DNA of 64,000 bases from Notospermus geniculatus. Taxonomy: Eukaryota; Nemertea; Pilidiophora; Heteronemertea; Lineidae. Under the pieces are notes generated by a model, which saw only the letters and a program-made list of their open reading frames with translations, ran no database searches and was not told the DNA's origin. This document shows positions 1 through 10,537 of the stretch, in pieces; position 1 is the first letter of the stretch, and each line of letters begins with the position of its first letter. The position numbers and the translations under genes were made by a program. The stretch is from positions 104,362 to 168,361 of the forward strand of contig NMRB01001166.1 in the NCBI GenBank assembly GCA_002633025.1, given 5' to 3'.

Positions 1-1170
1 TGTTGCCCCTGACCAATATTTCTGTATCCGAGTATGATGATGTACCCCTGGCCCTGGACAATATCCCTACATCCAAGGATGATGTTGAAATTCCTGACCA
101 GTACCTCATTCATCCAATAATAATGATGTTGCCCCTGAACAATATCACTTCATCCAAAGATGATAATGGTACCCCTGAACAATACCCCTTCATCCAAGAA
201 TAATGATTTTGCCCCTGACCAATATCTCTTCATCCAAGGATGATGATGCTATCCCTGACCAATATCCCTTTATCAAAGGATGACAATGCTACCTCTGGCC
301 AATATTGTTGCACCCGAGTATGATGCTGCTACCCCTGACCAAAATCCCTTCATCTAAGGATGATGATGATGCTACCCCTGACCAATACCCCTTCATCCAA
401 GAATAATGATGAATAGATGTCCCTGACCAATACCCCTTCATCCAAAGTTGACGATGAATTGAGTGGCTCAGAACAATAGTCTACTAACTGACATTTTCAT
501 AATTTTGAGAAAATCGAATTTAAAGTTCTTTATTCACAGTAAAATCACTGAGATGTGGACACAGACAAATTTGCGGTAGACTATTGTTCTGAGCCACTCA
601 ATTCTCTGACCAATATCCCTTCCTCCAAGGATGCTACCCCTGACCAATATCCCTTCTTCCAAGGATGATGATGCTACCGCTGACCAATATCTCTACATCC
701 AAGGATGATGATGCTACCCCTGACCAATATCTCTACATCCAAGGATGATGAAGAATTCTCTGACCAATATCCCTTCGTCCAAGGATGATGATGCTACCCC
801 TGACCAATATCCTTTCATCCAAGGATGATGATGCCACCCCATGTACCCCTTCATCCAAGGTTATGATGCTACCCCTGACCAATCTCCCTTTATCCAAGAA
901 TGACGATGCTACCACTGACCAATACCCACTACCCCTGACCAATACCCCTTTCTTCCAAGAATAATGATGTTGTCCCTGACCAATATCACTTCATCCAAGG
1001 ATGATAATGGTACCCCTGACCAATATTCTTCCAAGCTTCCAAGGATGGATGATGAATTATCTGACCAATATCCCTTCATCCAAGGATGATGATGCTACCC
1101 CTGACCAATATCCTTTCATCCAAGGATAATGATGCCACCTCGTCCAATGCCACTTCGATGCCACTTCATC
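1..1170. repeat. 40-bp minisatellite, first block
   Basis: Tandem copies of a unit of about 40 bp, roughly aaggatgatgatgctacccc followed by tgaccaatatcccttcatcc, with point variants and trinucleotide (gat) slippage. The unit is not a multiple of three and the frames are repeatedly closed, so it is not coding. It is interrupted by a short inverted-repeat element at 461-599. The block continues after an insertion at about 1171-1805, and the sub-block near 860-985 recurs at 1808-1935, a higher-order duplication. Confidence 0.93.
461..599. mobile_element. 139-bp MITE inside the minisatellite
   Basis: Perfect 24-bp terminal inverted repeats: gagtggctcagaacaatagt + ctac at 461-484 and its complement at 576-599. 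They are flanked by AATT on both sides (457-460 and 600-603). Neighbouring minisatellite units keep an uninterrupted gaattctctgacc at the same place, which is the empty site, so the 4-bp target duplication is visible directly. There is no coding capacity, so it is non-autonomous. The superfamily is not identified. Confidence 0.9.
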
Positions 1171-1805
1171 CAATAATAATAATAATAAATAAAAGTTATT
1201 TGTATAGCCTCTATTAAAATGAATTGTCAGTGGCGCTTCACAATAAATAAGAAGAGACGAATCAGAAATATTGCCTAAAAAGATCGGTTTTTAAATTGGA
1301 TTTAAATGCCTCAAAAGATTGAATATTTCTTAAAAAGAGAGGCATGGCATTCCAGAGCCTCGGGGCACAGACCGTGAATGCCCTCTCCCCTGCAGACTTT
1401 TTCTTCGGTAACCTCCAGTCAAGAACAATAGAGTCAGAGCTCCTTGTGTGCCTGCTGGGAGCTCCTTGTGTGCCTGCTGGGAGTTTTAACAGGTAGTGAG
1501 ATGTACCCAGGACCCGAGCCCCGAACAGCCTGGAATGCCAAAGTTAGGATTTTAAATGTAATCCTTGCTTCCACAGGAAGTCAATGAAGGCCTTTTTAGC
1601 ACTAGTGTGATATGTTCTTGACGTTTTGTGTTGGTGAGAAACCTGGCTGTCTGATTTTGCAGTTTCTGTAAACGGTTTATTTCATAAGACGGTAAACCAA
1701 AGAGCAATGCATTATTGCAAAAATCCAAGCGGGATGTAATAAAAGCATGTACTAAAGTAGTTAAGAGTTCATGTGGTAGGCACTTCTTCGCAGCAGCAAT
1801 TTTTC
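1171..1805. mobile_element. Dispersed repeat inserted in the minisatellite
   Basis: About 635 bp of unrelated sequence splits the minisatellite. It starts with a (taa)n run followed by a tttgtatagcctc-like motif, and contains a stretch around 1346-1400 (attccagagcctcggggcac then gtgaatgccctctcccc). That stretch resembles the repeat at 52735-53130 (gttccacaactaaggggc then gagaaggctctgcc). The shared order of motifs suggests copies of one old interspersed element, perhaps the 3-prime part of a non-LTR retroelement. The class is a guess. Confidence 0.55.
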
Positions 1806-2523
1806 GAAGGTTATGATGCTACCCCTGACCAATCTCCCTTTATCCAAGAATGATGATGCTACCACTGACCAATACCCCACTACCCCTGAACAATACCCTT
1901 TCATCCAAGAATACTGATGTTGCCCCTGACAAATATCCCTTCATTCAAGGATGATGATGCTACTCCTGACCCAAACCCCTTCATCCAAGGATGATGATGC
2001 TACCCCTGACCCAAACCCCTTCATTCAAGGATGATGATGCTACCCCTGACCCAAACCCCTTCATCCAGGGATGATGATGCTGCACCTGAACAGTATCCCT
2101 TCATCCAAGGATGATAATGCTAACCCTGACAAATATACCTTCATCCAAGGATAATGATGTTACCCCCGACCAATAAATATCCTTTCATCCAAGGTTGACG
2201 ATGCTACCCCTGACCAAAATCCCTACATCCATGGATGATGATGCTACCCCTGACCAATATCCCTACACCCAAGGATGATGATGAAATCTCTGACCAATTC
2301 CTCATTAATCCAAGAATAATGATGTTGCTCCTGATCATTATCGCTTCATTCAAAGATGATAATGGTACCCCTGAATAATACCCCTTCATCCAAAAATAAT
2401 GATGTTGCCCCTGACCAATATCCCTTCATCCAAGGATGATGATGCTAACCCTGACCAATATCCCTTCATCCAAGGATGATGATGCTACCGCTGACCAATA
2501 TTCCTTCATCCAAGGATGATGAT
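1806..2523. repeat. 40-bp minisatellite, second block
   Basis: Continuation of the same 40-bp minisatellite after the 635-bp insertion, about 17-18 units. It ends abruptly at a polypyrimidine run ending in ag (to 2544). Confidence 0.9.
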
Positions 2524-2544
2524 ATCTCTTCTTCTGTCATTTCA

Positions 2545-3200
2545 GGTGATGTAAATCAGTGATCTACATGTAATATACCACCAGTCCGTCTCCTTGTTCA
2601 TTGACCCTGGCTGTTGTCCGTCCACCATTTCACCCCACGAGAGTCTCAAGACACCAGCTTTTGAAATCCTGAGGACGATGTTATCCGGCGCATTGTGAGT
2701 ATCGTTTTAATATCAGTATCATAAACGATTTCAATAGGGAGGTTGAAATCAGCGACTTATACGGATCCTTACACGTATACGGATCGAAATGTAAATACAT
2801 GTAAGATGTGTCCTCGTTGTACAGAACTGTATCCGTATACGATCCGTGATGATAAGGATGTGATCTCAACCTCCCTAATAATTTTAAAAAGGCACAGATC
2901 GAAAGGGTCTGACGTGTGTGAATGCGGAAATTTTTCTTCGCCTGAGGGCCGTGTTCTTTTTGTAACTACCGTGATGGAATGAATAACTGGACCGAAATTT
3001 ACAACCTACTCAATATTCCCTTTGTTCTTTCCTTTCAGATGAGGTAAATCAGAGAGACGTTTGTCAGTCAGTCTCCTCGCTGCACCATCCTTGCTGTCTT
3101 CCGTGACTTTCATTGCCGATGAGAGTGTCAACAGACCTGAGCTGAGGCATTTGACGTTTTGGAGGACACTGATCAAAACCTCGAATTATGGAACAGTGTA
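2545..3200 (+). repeat. Two related exon-like segments (2545 and 3039)
   Basis: Two segments, each directly preceded by a polypyrimidine tract and cag (before 2545 and before 3039), share an order of motifs: gatg.ggtaaatcag, then gtcagtctcct, then cttgctgtcttccgtg, then gatgagagtgtcaacag. They look like a duplicated exon with its acceptor. I see no long open frame, so this could be non-coding exon sequence, the end of a gene lying upstream of the window, or a repeat. A MITE (2737-2875) sits between them. Confidence 0.3.
2737..2875. mobile_element. MITE, GGGAGGTT-type ends, TA target
   Basis: Imperfect terminal inverted repeats beginning gggaggttgaaatc (2737) and ending gatctcaacctccc (2875), flanked by TA on both sides. 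An inner inverted pair (tacggatc / gatccgta) extends the fold. The ends match elements at 25104-25252 and 45168-45315. Confidence 0.75.
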
Positions 3201-3439
3201 GTGTTAAACTGCCAAATCTTTCTCGTACGTGTACGTGTTGCAAGCAGAACATTCTTTCGGACAAACGTTTTGGGCAAAGATTTGGGCCTGGGCACGGTCT
3301 CGTTCATCAGATACAATTCGATTCTTGGTTTGGCCACCAGATGGCCAAAGCCAAAGCTCAAAATCCAGTTACTCCTGAAGTGTTAGCTGGATTGTCTCCA
3401 AATTTTTATCATAGGTGCATCTAATGAGGATACATGACA

Positions 3440-4430
3440 TATGTAAAGGTTTTTTCATTTGACCTACTTTTCAAGGTCAAGTTCAAAATTTTGCCATTTT
3501 GGTGGCAAGTTTCGTGGTTATTTGACCTAATATCTTATAACTTAGTGTGATCATCTAAATAGGCACCATCTATGTGTACAGCACATTTTTGTCCAATTGG
3601 AATGTAAATAATGGTTACCAGGCAGCCATGTTGGAAAATGGACTTTGGCACGTACCGTGTAGGCCTATGTCATAAATTCAAAAGCCAGAATGTTTTGACC
3701 TTGAAATTTTGACCACAATCGTATACCCTGGAACTCAAGGCTTGCCCTGGAACATTTCGATTTAACATTTGTCATTTGTTCTCCTGGTACGTTCACCCAG
3801 GTGAGCACATGGTCCATGAAGCATTTCATTATCATAGGTGCACCTAAAGATGATACATGACATATGTAACGGCTTTTTGGTTTGACCTACTTTTGAGGTC
3901 ACAGAGGTCAAAGTTCAAAAGGGGCTGTTCGTTTTCGTCAATTGAGGAATCTGAATTGTGATCCTTGAGGAAATGGAGAATGCCATGAAGCTGAAAATTG
4001 CAGCTCTAGTATTCAGTACAGTAGCACAACAAATAATCCCAGCAATTTGCAAGTGCATAGCTTCTTCCGTTTTCCCAAGGATCACAACTCAGATTCCCCA
4101 AGTGATGAAAACGAACAGCCCCTTTTGCCATTTGGTGGCTATTTGACCTAGTATCTAACCTGGTGCGATCATGCGTGATCTAGGTAACCTTTATGTGGAC
4201 AGCAAATTTTGGCCCAATTAGACTTCAAATATGGCCTGCAAGCGGCCATCTTGGGAAGTGGGCTGTGGCACATGTCATAAATTACAGTAGCAAGAATGCT
4301 TTGACCTTGAAATTGTATGTATCTAGGTACCCTGAATGCGTACAACAAATTTTTGGCCATTTTGGACTTCAAATATGGCGGTTAGTCGGCCATCTTCAAA
4401 GCTTGACTTTAGCCAATATTATCTCATAAA
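3440..4430. repeat. Dispersed repeat: fused copies of a motif set
   Basis: No gene seen. Recurrent blocks such as gatacatgacatatgtaa (3430, 3850), gacctacttttcaaggtca, and ggcagccatgttgg or gcggccatcttgg occur two or three times here. They recur near 36190-36300, 36790-36860 and 62150-62480. This fits an old interspersed repeat with tandem internal copies. Small open frames within it are not conserved between copies. Confidence 0.6.
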
Positions 4431-4469
4431 CAATATTAGACAGGATTTTCTAACCAGGTGTCAATGTAT

Positions 4470-4697
4470 ACTACTCAAAAAAAGTTAAGGGCCACTTTTT
4501 TCATGACTCATAATTCTGTTTCAGGCATTGCTTCAGAACACGTATGCAACAACTGAAACTTACCACATATGTAATTCATAACAGTGTGTTTGAGGTCGTA
4601 CAGGACAGTTGATACCATCTTCAGCTGTAAAAACTGTCAAATGAAAATTAAGTTGTGCACAAAATAACAAGTGGTCCCTAACTTTTTTTGAGTAGTG
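4470..4697. mobile_element. MITE with mariner-like ends
   Basis: Terminal inverted repeats of about 25 bp: ctactcaaaaaaagttaagg (from 4471) and cctaactttttttgagtag (to 4695), flanked by ta-rich sequence compatible with a TA target. It is 228 bp with no open frame. The end sequence style is that of Tc1/mariner non-autonomous copies. Confidence 0.7.
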
Positions 4698-4699
4698 TA

Positions 4700-6570
4700 T
4701 GTCCAGATACATGTATCTTCTATATCATATGTATGCCGAATTTCACTAGCCCTATCAGACTAGAAAATATGTGACCCATCACATCATGTCAGTACATGTA
4801 TTAAGTCGCACAAGATATGAACCAGAATGAACTAAAATAACTCCTGGAGATACTTGAAGGAAAAAATGTAATCACACAGATTTTACAAAAGGCAGAAATA
4901 AGCCTGGGACTACTGAAATTGACAAAATGTTGGTCTCAACCTGCCAAGTTCAGAGCGACTTAATATCTGACTGATTTGATGTGACGGGTCACATATGTGA
5001 CCAGGTCTGGCGAAACCCTTCCAAAGTCGCTGAACACCACAGGGTTAATAGGTTACACAGGGAGTAGGCCTATCACCACAAAGAAAAAACGACAGTCCGT
5101 TAGTGCCAGATAAAGCCTTATCGATTGTGCAACAAAGGGCAGGTATGATCAAGGCAGGCCTGTATCACTCCCCAGCGACTTTGGCCCGGTTTTCATAGAC
5201 CGGGTCACATTTGGCCACCAGGCGGACGTTTTGAAAAATACACTTTGGTTCATATCACAAGAACACCAACTAGAATGTTCAAACCAATGGTGTGATTACA
5301 TGTATGTACCGAGATTGAAATATGCAGTTTATATTGGGGTATGTGGTCGTTGGACCTCAGACCCACCACCCACCACCCCTGCAATGCATGCCTCAAGCCC
5401 CTATGGTATTGGTGGTGTTCTGAAAACACAGAGGAAGACTATTTTAAAAGCAATCCAACATTGGATAAACGACAGACCTCAGGTCTGCCAAACGCAAGTG
5501 ATATATTAACCCAGAGAGAAAGCTAAAAATGTTTAAAGGTGGGGAGATTTCTTCTCCCTGGCGGCAGGTGCGTCTGTTAGTCTGTGGAGAGGCTTGGGCA
5601 TTGTCAGAAACGTCCTTCAGGCCGTTGAGTGAACACCTAAGACGGTAGGCAGCCTGGTGAAATCGGCTTGATATAGGAGGAAGCTTACAATGATGAGTTC
5701 AGGCCTTTCAATATTGATGATGTACCTAACTCTTTTGGGATGCATTGAAAATATAATAGAAGGGCCTTTCATCACTGGAAGTTTTAGCGAGATTTGAGTG
5801 GTTAAGTAACTCATTCAGTCATCATTCAGCTCCCCTTCTGATATACATGTTGCACGCATGGATATCAATCATGACCCCAACGAGAAAACCAGGTGAGAGG
5901 TGGATTGGTTGGGGACGCGCAATTGGAACTGTCTTTTTGAAAATAGATAGGCATACAGATCCATGCTTGTCGATCGAAGATAAAGCGAAGCTTCTACCGA
6001 GCTGATCCCTGTAATGTATGCTGCGGAGTGGCGTGGTAGTTTTGAAAGTCGAGAAATTCTCACGCCTATCGGGTTTAGGGCGGACTCACGGATAAGTTTA
6101 ATGGGATAGCCCCATGACAATGTCCAGTGCCTTTGACGAACTGCAGAAGAAATACTTCCTCACATTTGACCTGCACAAAATTTCGTCAGAATCAAGTGCC
6201 ATTAGCTGCTCCACCGAGGTCCCATGTTTGGCATGATTTTTTTTCCATTGCACATTTCTTCTGCTCATAATTCAAGTATACTTGTTGTTAGAGGGCAGAG
6301 AAAGGGAAAAATCTTGAAAAATATAGGGCCTACCTTTTGCCTCATATCAAAAGAACACCCCGTAGACTGTTCTAACCTGGTATGATGTTTCTCTAGAACA
6401 TACTGAATTGACATACAGTGCAGACATAATGCAGTGGTAGCCGTGCAGTTGGTGCAGCCAAAAAAACTGTGCTACCTACTTGCCATCCTTAGAAATGCTT
6501 ACCCGTAAATCTTTCTGGGCATGAAGCATGAGACAGCCCCTTCTTTCTATGAACACACGACTGTCTTAAT
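4700..6570. other. Non-coding interval
   Basis: No gene supported. The only open frames are under 95 codons and have no splice context. Some repeat remnants are present (gtgacccatcacatcatgt at about 4772 and its near-complement at 4976-4996, and ctgaccaggtctgg). I see nothing else. Confidence 0.5.
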
Positions 6571-6574
6571 TTTG

Positions 6575-7570
6575 TTTAGTGCACGGTTTAGATTGGTTCC
6601 TGATCTCACCGATAGGACGAGATATCGTGAGATCCGTAGCGCATCGTCCGTTACTACCACGTGATCGGTCTAAAGCAGCCGATGAAAAAGGCGTTGATCG
6701 GTTGAAAACTATAGATTGCCCTTTTGTTGAATTGGGGCGACCAGTCAGCGCTTTCTTTAGACTAGTACCTGGTCCTACCGATGGTGTCGCTTATATGCAA
6801 AAGCCCGATGTAAAATAGTTAGGATCGGGTACAGTCTACGCTTTCTTCATCGACTGGTCACGTGATGATGGACGACAGGCGCTACTGGTCTCAGTCTGCT
6901 CCTACCGGTGAGATTGAGAACCATTGATCACGTGACTATTGTAAATACACCAAAATCGCTGCTGTATAGAGTTCACAGTGGCACTGCCAGGGTCCAGCTT
7001 TTCCTGTTGGTGATCGTCGGCATTGTTGACTAAAAAAACACAGAGCAGGCTGTTGATATCTTTGAATCGAAGTCATGACACTGACGCTTGAATTGTGGAG
7101 AAGCTGGGTTCCACTGGCAACGCCGAGGTCTCTGTGACTTTGCAACTGCCATTTTGGTGTATATAATCATCAGTGTACATGTAAATGTAAGCATTGTATG
7201 TGTAGGTTTTATTAGTTTGAAATGTAATAAATATTGGTAAGTTGTGTTGAAAATAACCTACGTTTTCGAATCGTTCTATCATGTTAGTTCCAGATATCAC
7301 CGCTAGGACTACACACTGAGATCTCAGTATGTAGACCTAGCGGTTTGATTGGAACTAATGTGTATATCATGATCAGCTCTCTGATCATGGAGACACAAGT
7401 CACGGGGAAGAATCCAATTAGACTGTTGGAATCTTCCTCTGGGAGTTAGATTGGTTCCAAATCTCACCGATAGGCGAGATCGAGAACTAATATATCGAGG
7501 AGGATGGAGGCGACGAACATCGGTAATCTTCTGAATGGCGCTATCTGATTGGATGCGCGCCATTCAGAAG
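6575..7570. repeat. Cluster of small hairpins sharing ctcaccgatagg
   Basis: Variants of gattggttcc.atctcaccgatagg recur at about 6590, 7290 and 7447, with further diverged copies near 6770, 6897 and 7903. Some are folded: 7284-7358 is a 37-38 bp arm hairpin, and 7528-7570 has a perfect 13-bp stem (cttctgaatggcg). The open frames across this region change between copies, so I read it as a degraded foldback family and not coding sequence. Confidence 0.5.
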
Positions 7571-8089
7571 AAAAGATTGTTTCGAGATCTCACCACTTGG
7601 GCTTATCAGTGTAAGTCCGAGTGGCGAGATCGTCAACCACTCTATCAAAATTGTTCACTCGTCAGTTCGACGGGTCGACAAACACGTTGCTTTCGATTGG
7701 AGATGGACGGATGCAAACGAGACTGGATGTATCTTCAAACATCTTGAGTCTCGTGTTCAACTCTAAGGACGAGGAAAGGAGATGCATCGAAATGTTGGAA
7801 ATCGAACTTGGAGAAAAATGTGGACTTCAAGATGCAGACGAGGAAGTTGGTGAAGGGAGTGAGTTGTCAGATGATTGAACAGCGGCGTAACATCAGAGTT
7901 TGGATCCGAGTGTCACCGATCAGCGATTTGAAAAATTTCGGAGGCGGGATCATCGATCAGTTTGAAATCCCGAGTCAACCCCTTGACAGGCCATACCTTG
8001 GGCCATGAAATTTTAAAACGTTTATAAGGCAAAAAATGGACCTAAAATACAGGCCGAGATTATAAGAGGAACCTCGATACTACTACTGG

Positions 8090-8172
8090 TGTGAAGCCCT
8101 CGGTGGCTCAGTGGATAGAGTGCTGGGCCACCAAGCAAGAGGGCTGTAAGGTGAGGGGTTCGACTCCTAGAG
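8090..8172 (+). repeat. tRNA-derived SINE head (or tRNA pseudogene)
   Basis: A clear pol III A box (tggctcagtgga) and a perfect B box (ggttcgactcc) are about 55 bp apart, followed by a T-run at 8183. The acceptor arms pair only partly (ccctcgg against tagaggg), the anticodon stem has a mismatch, and the stretch between anticodon arm and T arm is too long. A tRNA-derived SINE is therefore likelier than a working tRNA gene. Confidence 0.6.
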
Positions 8173-8314
8173 GGAACAGACTTTTTACTGCTTTTTTCCA
8201 CATTTTGGCGTCTGAGTGCTGGGTGGTCCCCTGTAGCGTTCCTGGAGGGCTCCTGCCCGTTTTTAGTTCCTTGATCGCCCGCTAGGGGCGCTGTTCTGTA
8301 GCAGTAGTTTATTC

Positions 8315-8479
8315 GGCCGCTAGGGGCGCTGTTCGTGGTACATTCATTCACCACGGCGTGGGTCTGGCCCCTGGTGGCCGAACGCGGAACTACGGACTTC
8401 GTAGTTCCGTGTTCGGCCACCAGGGGCCCACCCACGCCGTGGTGAAATCGATGTACCACGAACAGCGCCCCTAGCGGCC
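8315..8479. mobile_element. 165-bp near-perfect palindrome
   Basis: Arms of about 80 bp: ggccgctaggggcgctgttc at 8315 and its complement ending at 8479, meeting near 8397 with almost no spacer. It is GC-rich compared with the surroundings. It lies just downstream of the tRNA-like head and upstream of another hairpin. A 145-codon reading frame runs through it, but only because both arms happen to be open. Confidence 0.85.
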
Positions 8480-8528
8480 AAACACTGAACTACACTGTAG
8501 TTCCATGTTCGGCCACCAGGGGAATGAT

Positions 8529-8609
8529 GCAGTCCATATCAGGGCACCCTGCAGATGCCAGAAACTGATTTCTGGCTTCTAGAGGGTGTCCCACTGAGAT
8601 ATGGACTGC
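8529..8609. other. 81-nt imperfect hairpin
   Basis: gcagtccatatcagggcacc opens the 5-prime arm and gagatatggactgc closes the 3-prime arm. About 35 paired positions with a few bulges lie round a short ctga loop. The size and shape are those of a microRNA precursor, but it sits beside a foldback element and could equally be part of a MITE. Confidence 0.5.
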
Positions 8610-8812
8610 TTAGCATCGAGGACGATATAAAAGGAGACATTTTTACTTCGATAAAACATTTATTAACACCATTCTTCTACAATCATATGCAAGTCTTTAC
8701 AGATAAGGCTTCCAACTGATACACTTTATCTGGTTTGAACAGAAGGCCTACAAACATGACAAACAGACATTTTGCACAACAAGTCCACGACTAATTGCAA
8801 AAAGCCTAAGGA

Positions 8813-8904
8813 GTGTTGTCACCTTGTCTATAAATATTAAGCAATTGCCCAAGAGGTCTTTTACATTTTTGGGCACTTGCTATTTATAGACGAGGTGACA
8901 ACAC
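8813..8904. mobile_element. 92-bp hairpin MITE
   Basis: Inverted repeat with arms of about 38 bp: gtgttgtcaccttgtctata at 8813 and tatagacgaggtgacaacac ending at 8904. The loop is about 15 bp and there is no open frame. Confidence 0.75.
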
Positions 8905-9213
8905 TTTCTTACGGACTTTCAGCATCTGTATCATTCCTGATCACAACTTGATTTTTGATATGTCTCTCCATTGTGTGGACCTCATTCCATCGCTTCCGAT
9001 GGAAAATTCTAGGCCTAAACTCGTTCCGAAGTTTGGAAAACACTAAAGTTGTAAACACTTATCTATGCACTACTCACATTTATTTCCACGAACAGACGGA
9101 ACTTTTACCGCGGGAAATACAAGCTTATTGTAGTTACCAAGCCGTAGGAGAGTCCAGACTTGAGATTAAATGTTTCAGTCACTGTGGACGAAGTCCAAGA
9201 AGATTCCGAGCCA

Positions 9214-9500
9214 AGCAGCATCGATCTCGTGGAGAAACGTTCCGAATGAAGAGTACGAGTACAGGAGACGAACAGCAGCACCGATCACGTAGAGAAACGT
9301 TCCAAATAAACACTACGCGAGACGAACAGCAGCAACGATATTAACGTAGAGTAACGTTCCGACTGACGAGTACGGGTACACGAGACGAACAGCAGCATCG
9401 ATCACGTAGAGAAACGTTCCGACTGACGAGTACGAGTACACGAGACGAACAGCAGCATCGATCACGTACAGAAACTTCCGACTGACGAGTTCGAGTTTTG
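9214..9500. repeat. 60-bp tandem repeat
   Basis: About five units of roughly 60 bp built from gacgaacagcagcatcgatc, cacgtagagaaacgttccga and ctgacgagtacgagtacac. The two final units are nearly identical. The frame stays open for four units by chance of period (60 is divisible by three), giving a QQHRSR-type repeat. There is no start context or homology to support a protein. Confidence 0.85.
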
Positions 9501-9779
9501 GCAGATGACGGCTCGATCACAGTGACAAGTCAGCAACAGCAACTGAAATTGTAAAGAATACAAAATACAGAAAAAGAAAAACGAAAAAGAGAAAAAAATG
9601 AAAAAGGAACAAATTAAATTCAAATAATTAAGTTCTGGAAAAATAATTTGGAAAAAAGTAAACAAACAATAATCACGTGACACGACGAGGTCAACCAAGT
9701 CGAACAAGGTCATCAGAAATGTTTGCAAACAAAATGTCAAATAAATACTTCAGTCCATGACCTTGCACGACTGTGTTGA

Positions 9780-10060
9780 CAATCCATCATGGCCGACGAG
9801 ATCTCGTGAGACCTCGCGAAGATTTGTAAAAGTGGGGAAAAACTAAAGTGAAAGCAAATTGGCCTAAGCAAGTGGAACATTTCACTTTCTCAAGAAATTG
9901 CAAGTTTGTAGAATTCATGTATGTCACCAACATGGCGGCCAATCCATCATGGCGGCCGAGATCCCGTGAGATCTCGTGGTGTCTTGGAAGATCGCGTGCA
10001 ATCTCGCAGGACTTTGCACGTCGCGAGCGCCGCTTTTCGACAGTCTCAGAATGTGTGACG
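9780..10060. promoter_or_regulatory. CpG-richer island with ATGGCGGCC motifs
   Basis: Two copies of catggcggcc (9933 and 9950) match the YY1 core, and gagatctcgtgagac / gagatcccgtgagatctcgt resemble the TCTCGCGAGA-type palindromic promoter motif. CpG is visibly denser than around it. This could be a promoter, but I see no first exon that I trust. The surroundings from 9500 to 10490 otherwise hold nothing I can name. Confidence 0.3.
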
Positions 10061-10537
10061 GATGACGTCAAGGTCAACAGACAAAACGCCCACTCATTGA
10101 ACCAACTGTTAACCTGCCCCCCCCGTACACCAGCACCCAATATGAAAAATAAAGCTACTTACATAAACATCCATCAGGAATGAGAATTGTATCCTTTATC
10201 ACGACTCCATGAACTTTTATCCTTGAATTATTGAGATAATCCTTCGTCAACACACACAAACGTCATCCAAATATTGAAAGAAAATGTATGAACGTGTTTC
10301 GTAACATTCCGTAAGAAAGTGGGCAACATTCGAGGCCAATTCCTTTCACAAACATCTCCAGTGATCCTTTGAATTGTCGAACTCGTAGTGAGAATACACG
10401 TGCACAGCCCGACATCAACAAGTAACGGTCTTGACGGTTCAACGGCGGGAAATCTGGAACCATACAGTAACTTTTATAGTAGTTGAAAGCTTTCCCAAGG
10501 CATCAAGGAGGGGGATTACACACTGGAGGCTACTCAC

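Noticed and set aside
3-203. Coding repeat protein in the 40-bp minisatellite
   Set aside because: The 40-bp period shifts frame every unit, and frames of adjacent units are not the same. No long frame persists.
1-2523. CRISPR-like array
   Set aside because: The repeats are contiguous 40-bp units without spacers, in an animal genome. This is a minisatellite.
8090-8172. Functional tRNA gene (Trp-like anticodon CCA)
   Set aside because: The acceptor and anticodon stems have mismatches, and the distance between the anticodon arm and T arm is too long. A SINE head is likelier.
8022-8459. Minus-strand frame of 145 codons
   Set aside because: It runs through both arms of the 165-bp palindrome and the tRNA-like head. 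The openness comes from GC-rich repeat sequence.
9848-10183. Plus-strand frame of 111 codons
   Set aside because: It overlaps a CpG-richer island. No motif or splice sites support it, and an opposite-strand frame of equal length is equally open.
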